From contig CAJTOR010000023.1 in the NCBI GenBank assembly GCA_910577675.1, positions 1 through 53,247 of the forward strand: a DNA stretch of 53,247 nt. The letters run 5' to 3'. The translations under genes and the position numbers were made by a program. Shown here one piece after another: positions 49,847 through 53,247 of this stretch; the stretch's first letter is position 1; every line of letters starts with the position of its first letter. This DNA comes from an uncultured Lachnospiraceae bacterium (lineage in GTDB: Bacteria > Bacillota > Clostridia > Lachnospirales > Lachnospiraceae). The notes beneath the pieces are model-generated. The model was not told where the DNA came from, made no database searches, and worked only from the letters and a program-made list of their open reading frames with translations.

Positions 49847-50467
49847 CTAAAACAAGCTGATTTGCTCATATTCGGATCTGCGTTCCAAAAGACCCGGTAC
49901 CTTGTGCAAAAAATCCTGAGTTCTGTCCGGCTGTGTAATCCAAGGCAGAATTTCACCGTCCTCCAAAAGCAGCGGCATACGGTTATGGACTGCTTCCATG
50001 GACTCGTTCGCCCGCGTGGTCAGAATCACAAAATGTTCCCCATCCGGATATAAATTATAAAATCCTGCCATAAAAAGCACCGGTTTTTCCTTTCGGTAAA
50101 AAATATTTTTCTCCTTGTTGCGGTTCCACTCATAAAACCAGGTTGCAGGAATCACCGCCCTTCGCCTGGCAACGGCATCCGAAAACATCCTTTTCTCTGT
50201 TACCGTTTCGCTCCTGGCATTAAATATCAATTTTTTTTCTGCACTGCCTGTATTATTTTCTGCCACCGTAAACCCCCAGCGCTGCATACGGCAGCATATC
50301 CTGCTCGCCCCATCCTTAACAGCAAGCACCGGCGCAATTTCCGACGGGTGTATATCCTTTGCGGACAGTTTTAAAGCCGGCGCAGCACTGCTCTTTTCTT
50401 CCGCCAACCGCACCAGCTTCTCAATTTCTTTCGCCGTATCATCATCCACATAATATCTCCCACACAT
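49847..50467 (-). CDS. SOS response-associated protein (YedK/HMCES, SRAP)
   Basis: A 206-residue SRAP protein. Cys2 (MCGRYYV), which forms a thiazolidine crosslink to abasic sites in single-stranded DNA, is kept once Met1 is removed. Other conserved elements are FNARSETVTEKRMFSDAV, RRRAVIPATWFYEWN (catalytic Glu) and ILTTRANESMEAVHNRMPLL (His). AGGTGG lies before the ATG. It protects replication forks at abasic sites. It sits upstream of the Y-family polymerase gene on the same strand with a 150-base gap, so the two form an SOS cluster; no clear LexA box is seen in front of it. Confidence 0.95.
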   Translation of the reverse strand: MCGRYYVDDDTAKEIEKLVRLAEEKSSAAPALKLSAKDIHPSEIAPVLAVKDGASRICCRMQRWGFTVAENNTGSAEKKLIFNARSETVTEKRMFSDAVARRRAVIPATWFYEWNRNKEKNIFYRKEKPVLFMAGFYNLYPDGEHFVILTTRANESMEAVHNRMPLLLEDGEILPWITQPDRTQDFLHKVPGLLERRSEYEQISLF

Positions 50468-50576
50468 AACACCACCTCGTTGTACAAAATATACAGTGTA
50501 TTCTTCCCCTGTTTGTTTCTTTTATGCTCTTATTGTATCACAATTTGTCGCTCATATCAATCCATATAATGAATTT

Positions 50577-50613
50577 CATATCCCTGTGCTGGACTTACCC
50601 CCATCTGACACAA
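50577..50613 (+). repeat. Dispersed hairpin repeat, copy 4 (shortened)
   Basis: CATATCCCTGTGCTGG joins directly to ACTTACCCCCATCTGACACA; the inner left arm of the hairpin is missing compared with copies 1 and 3. It ends two bases before the carB stop codon, again at the 3' end of a minus-strand gene. The region 50468-50576 between carB and the SRAP gene otherwise shows no feature. Confidence 0.65.
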
Positions 50614-50615
50614 TT

Positions 50616-53247
50616 TCAATCATCATCTATCGCGGACACACCAATAGTCACTTCCTCCAGTACATCTAAAAGCGCCCTTACCGTATCCAGCGATGTAAGC
50701 ATCGTAATATTGTTCTGCGTTGCCGCACTTCGGATTGCCGCACCATCTTCATAATGAATGCCGGAAAGAATTGCACGGGTATTGATAACATAACTGACAT
50801 ATCCGGCACGTATTGCATTCAGGATTTCATCACTGCCTTCTGAGGGTTTACCCAGTATACGGATACGCATTCCATGCAGTTTCAAATATTCTCCCGTGAG
50901 AGAGGTTGCTTCTATATTAAAACCCATATCATAGAAACGGCCGATCAAAGGAAGGGCTTCCTCTTTATCCTCATCTGCAAGTGTCACGATTACAGTTCCG
51001 TAATTCTGCACACGAATTCCAGAAGCAATCATAGCTTTATACATTGCCCTGTGAAATTTCTTATCATATCCGATGGCCTCTCCCGTAGATTTCATTTCCG
51101 GTGAAAGGTATGTATCCATACCATTCAATTTGGAAAAAGAGAAGGTCGGTACTTTTACGTACCATCGCTGCTTTTCTTTCGGATATATCTCATCAATCCC
51201 CTGTGATTTCAGGTTATATCCAAGAATGACTTTCGTTGCGATATCTGCCAGCGGATATCCGGTTGCTTTTGATAAAAATGGTACTGTCCGCGAAGAACGC
51301 GGATTCACCTCAATGATAGATACATTCTGCTCTTTATCCACAATAAACTGGATATTGAACAGACCGACAATGCCGATGCCAATCCCTAATTTCTTCGCAT
51401 AGTCCAGGATCGTTTTTTTTACTTTATCAGATATACTGAACGTGGGATATACACAGATGGAATCACCCGAATGAACGCCGGTTCTTTCTACCAGCTCCAT
51501 AATTCCAGGAACAAATACCTCCTTTCCATCGCAAATAGCATCAATTTCCACTTCCTTACCACAGATGTATTGATCTACCAGCACCGGTTTATCCTTATCG
51601 ATCTCCACAGCTGTTTTTAAATAATGACGCAGTTGTTCTTCCTTTGCCACAATCTGCATGGCTCTTCCGCCAAGCACAAAGCTTGGACGTACTAATATCG
51701 GATAGCCGATTTCCTCTGCCGCTTTTACACCTTCTTCAATATTTGTCACAGCCCGTCCTTCTGGCTGTGGGATGGAAAGCTCTGACAGTAGTTTTTCAAA
51801 CATATCTCTGTTTTCAGACTTCTCAATTGCCACACAATCTGTGCCGATGAGCCTTACCCCTCTTTCTTCTAATGGTTTTGCCAGATTAATAGCAGTCTGT
51901 CCGCCCAAAGATACGATAGTTCCATCCGGTTTTTCCATCTCGATCACATTCATAACATCTTCCACACATAAGGGTTCAAAATACAGCTTGTCCGATGTGG
52001 TATAATCCGTGGACACGGTTTCCGGATTGTTATTGATTATAATTGCCTCATATCCGGCTTCTTTGATCGTCTTTACCGCATGAACCGTGGAATAATCAAA
52101 CTCCACACCCTGACCGATACGGATTGGGCCGGAGCCAATCACAACGATCTTCCTTCTATTTTCGATTACCGATTCATTTTCTTCCTCATAGGTGGAATAA
52201 AAATACGGAACATAGCTTTCAAATTCTGACGCGCAGGTATCGATCATCTTATAAACCGGAAACATGCCGTATTTCCTGCGCAGTTCAAATACTTCTGCTT
52301 CTGTCTTATTCCAAAGCCATGCGACAGCCTTGTCGGAAAAACCTGTTTTCTTTGCCTGATACAGGGCTTCCCTGTCCTCCACATATAATTTCAGTTCTGT
52401 TTCCATGTCTATAATCTTTTTCATTTTGTTAAGAAAAAAACAGTCTATTCCGGTCTGTCTGGAAATTTTTGGGATCCCGATTCCTGATCTTAAAAGCTGT
52501 GCAATCGCAAAGATTCTGTCATTTGTACCGGTTTTTATATCATTCATCAATACATTAACATCCTCTTTTTCAAATCTTTCCATGCGCAGATGCTCCACAC
52601 CAGTTTCCAGAGAACGGATTGCTTTTAACAGGCTTTCTTCAAAAGTTCTGCCTATACCCATAACTTCCCCGGTAGCTTTCATCTGCGTACCAAGCTTTTG
52701 GTTCGCGTCAATAAATTTATCGAATGGAAAACGTGGCATTTTTGTCACTACATAATCCAATGCCGGTTCAAAAGAAGCCGGCGTATTGACCAGCATAATC
52801 TCATCCAGCATCATCCCCACGCTGATTTTTGCCGAAACTCTTGCAATCGGATACCCGCTTGCCTTCGACGCAAGGGCGGAGGAACGGGAAACCCGTGGAT
52901 TTACCTCTATCAGGTAATACTGAAAAGAATCCGGATCAAGTGCAAACTGCACATTACATCCTCCCTCCACTTTCAGTGCACGAATAATTTTCAAAGCGCT
53001 GTCCCGCAGCATCTGATATTCTTTATTGGTCAGTGTCTGGGATGGACATACTACAATGGAATCTCCTGTGTGTATTCCCACTGGGTCTAAGTTTTCCATA
53101 TTGCAGACCGTGATTGCCGTATCGCTGGCATCACGGATCACTTCGTATTCGATCTCCTTGAAGCCTTTGATACTTTTTTCAATCAATACCTGATGAACCG
53201 GAGATAAAGCGATGGCGTTTTTAATCAGCTTCCTAAATTCCTGTGCA
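50616..53247 (-). CDS. carB: Carbamoyl-phosphate synthase large subunit, 5' end outside window
   Basis: 877 codons are visible and the frame stays open to the window edge (AQEFRKLIKNAIALSP at the edge), so about 190-200 N-terminal residues are missing; full CarB is about 1070. The enzyme makes carbamoyl phosphate from glutamine-derived ammonia, bicarbonate and two ATP for pyrimidines and arginine. Seen are the end of the first ATP-grasp half (YLIEVNPRVSRSSALASKAS), the oligomerisation domain, the complete second half (GSGPIRIGQGVEFDYSTVHA, IIEVNPRSSRTVPFLSKATG) and the C-terminal MGS-like allosteric domain. It ends with an acidic DDD. carA would lie outside the window on the right. Confidence 0.97.
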   Translation of the reverse strand, partial: AQEFRKLIKNAIALSPVHQVLIEKSIKGFKEIEYEVIRDASDTAITVCNMENLDPVGIHTGDSIVVCPSQTLTNKEYQMLRDSALKIIRALKVEGGCNVQFALDPDSFQYYLIEVNPRVSRSSALASKASGYPIARVSAKISVGMMLDEIMLVNTPASFEPALDYVVTKMPRFPFDKFIDANQKLGTQMKATGEVMGIGRTFEESLLKAIRSLETGVEHLRMERFEKEDVNVLMNDIKTGTNDRIFAIAQLLRSGIGIPKISRQTGIDCFFLNKMKKIIDMETELKLYVEDREALYQAKKTGFSDKAVAWLWNKTEAEVFELRRKYGMFPVYKMIDTCASEFESYVPYFYSTYEEENESVIENRRKIVVIGSGPIRIGQGVEFDYSTVHAVKTIKEAGYEAIIINNNPETVSTDYTTSDKLYFEPLCVEDVMNVIEMEKPDGTIVSLGGQTAINLAKPLEERGVRLIGTDCVAIEKSENRDMFEKLLSELSIPQPEGRAVTNIEEGVKAAEEIGYPILVRPSFVLGGRAMQIVAKEEQLRHYLKTAVEIDKDKPVLVDQYICGKEVEIDAICDGKEVFVPGIMELVERTGVHSGDSICVYPTFSISDKVKKTILDYAKKLGIGIGIVGLFNIQFIVDKEQNVSIIEVNPRSSRTVPFLSKATGYPLADIATKVILGYNLKSQGIDEIYPKEKQRWYVKVPTFSFSKLNGMDTYLSPEMKSTGEAIGYDKKFHRAMYKAMIASGIRVQNYGTVIVTLADEDKEEALPLIGRFYDMGFNIEATSLTGEYLKLHGMRIRILGKPSEGSDEILNAIRAGYVSYVINTRAILSGIHYEDGAAIRSAATQNNITMLTSLDTVRALLDVLEEVTIGVSAIDDD

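Noticed and set aside
1..53247. CRISPR arrays, complete insertion sequences or prophage genes
   Set aside because: No regularly spaced repeats, transposase, integrase or phage structural genes were seen on either strand.

Overview
The window reads as chromosome of a Lachnospiraceae-type member of the Clostridia (Bacillota). Pointers are the small clostridial families (DUF5685-, DUF5721- and DUF6033-like proteins, the PadR/DUF1700/DUF4097/PspC cassette), strong SigA-type promoters, a perfect CIRCE element, a perfect catabolite-responsive element, a Gram-positive LexA-type SOS box and AGGAGG-type ribosome binding sites. Genus cannot be told from sequence alone. Almost every gene lies on the minus strand; plus-strand exceptions are the cyclophilin/LytTR operon, a family 2 glycoside hydrolase and one small cysteine-rich protein.

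Layout. 1-3.9 kb: J-domain protein, DUF5685-like protein, membrane zinc-ribbon protein and a MATE exporter. 4.0-17.8 kb: the most unusual locus, read right to left. A BlaI-type repressor is followed by a BlaR1-like M56 membrane peptidase whose extracellular sensor is not a penicillin-binding domain but a solute-binding-protein domain. After a terminator and a new promoter overlapped by a TACA-type dyad come four paralogous lipoproteins (predicted propeller-like N-terminal half plus solute-binding C-terminal half; two intact, one internally deleted in frame, one a pseudogene), two CUT1-type ABC permeases and a short HlyD-like adaptor. 17.9-20.4 kb: a broken AAA-ATPase gene and ilvN-ilvC. 20.5-23.1 kb: PadR envelope-stress-like cassette. 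23.3-25.4 kb (+): cyclophilin, LytTR response regulator, GHKL kinase. 25.4-31.9 kb: secreted Ig-like/NlpC-P60 hydrolase, lipoprotein, CcpA-controlled GH2 enzyme and a discoidin-like protein. 31.9-33.4 kb: degraded AT-rich patch with gene fragments. 33.4-41.4 kb: htpG with CIRCE, DUF5721-like protein, Cys-rich mini-protein, TraX, a GH13 protein lacking its catalytic residues and an ABC-F ATPase. 41.6-45.9 kb: SpoU methyltransferase, tRNA-Gly, KtrA/KtrB-type potassium uptake, DUF6033-like protein. 46-50.5 kb: chemoreceptor, SOS genes (Y-family polymerase, YedK/HMCES). 50.6 kb to the edge: carB, cut by the window end.

Working model. In the 4-17.8 kb locus the M56 protein would sense a ligand or a loaded lipoprotein through its solute-binding domain, inactivate the BlaI-type repressor by proteolysis, and release the lipoprotein/permease operon. 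No ABC ATPase is encoded there, so a shared MsmK-type ATPase would be needed. This model is inference; the domain fusion and gene order are read directly from the sequence.

A second unexpected signal is a roughly 55-base dispersed repeat with hairpin potential, present four times (11.9, 14.7, 45.0 and 50.6 kb); three copies sit just after the stop codon of a minus-strand gene.
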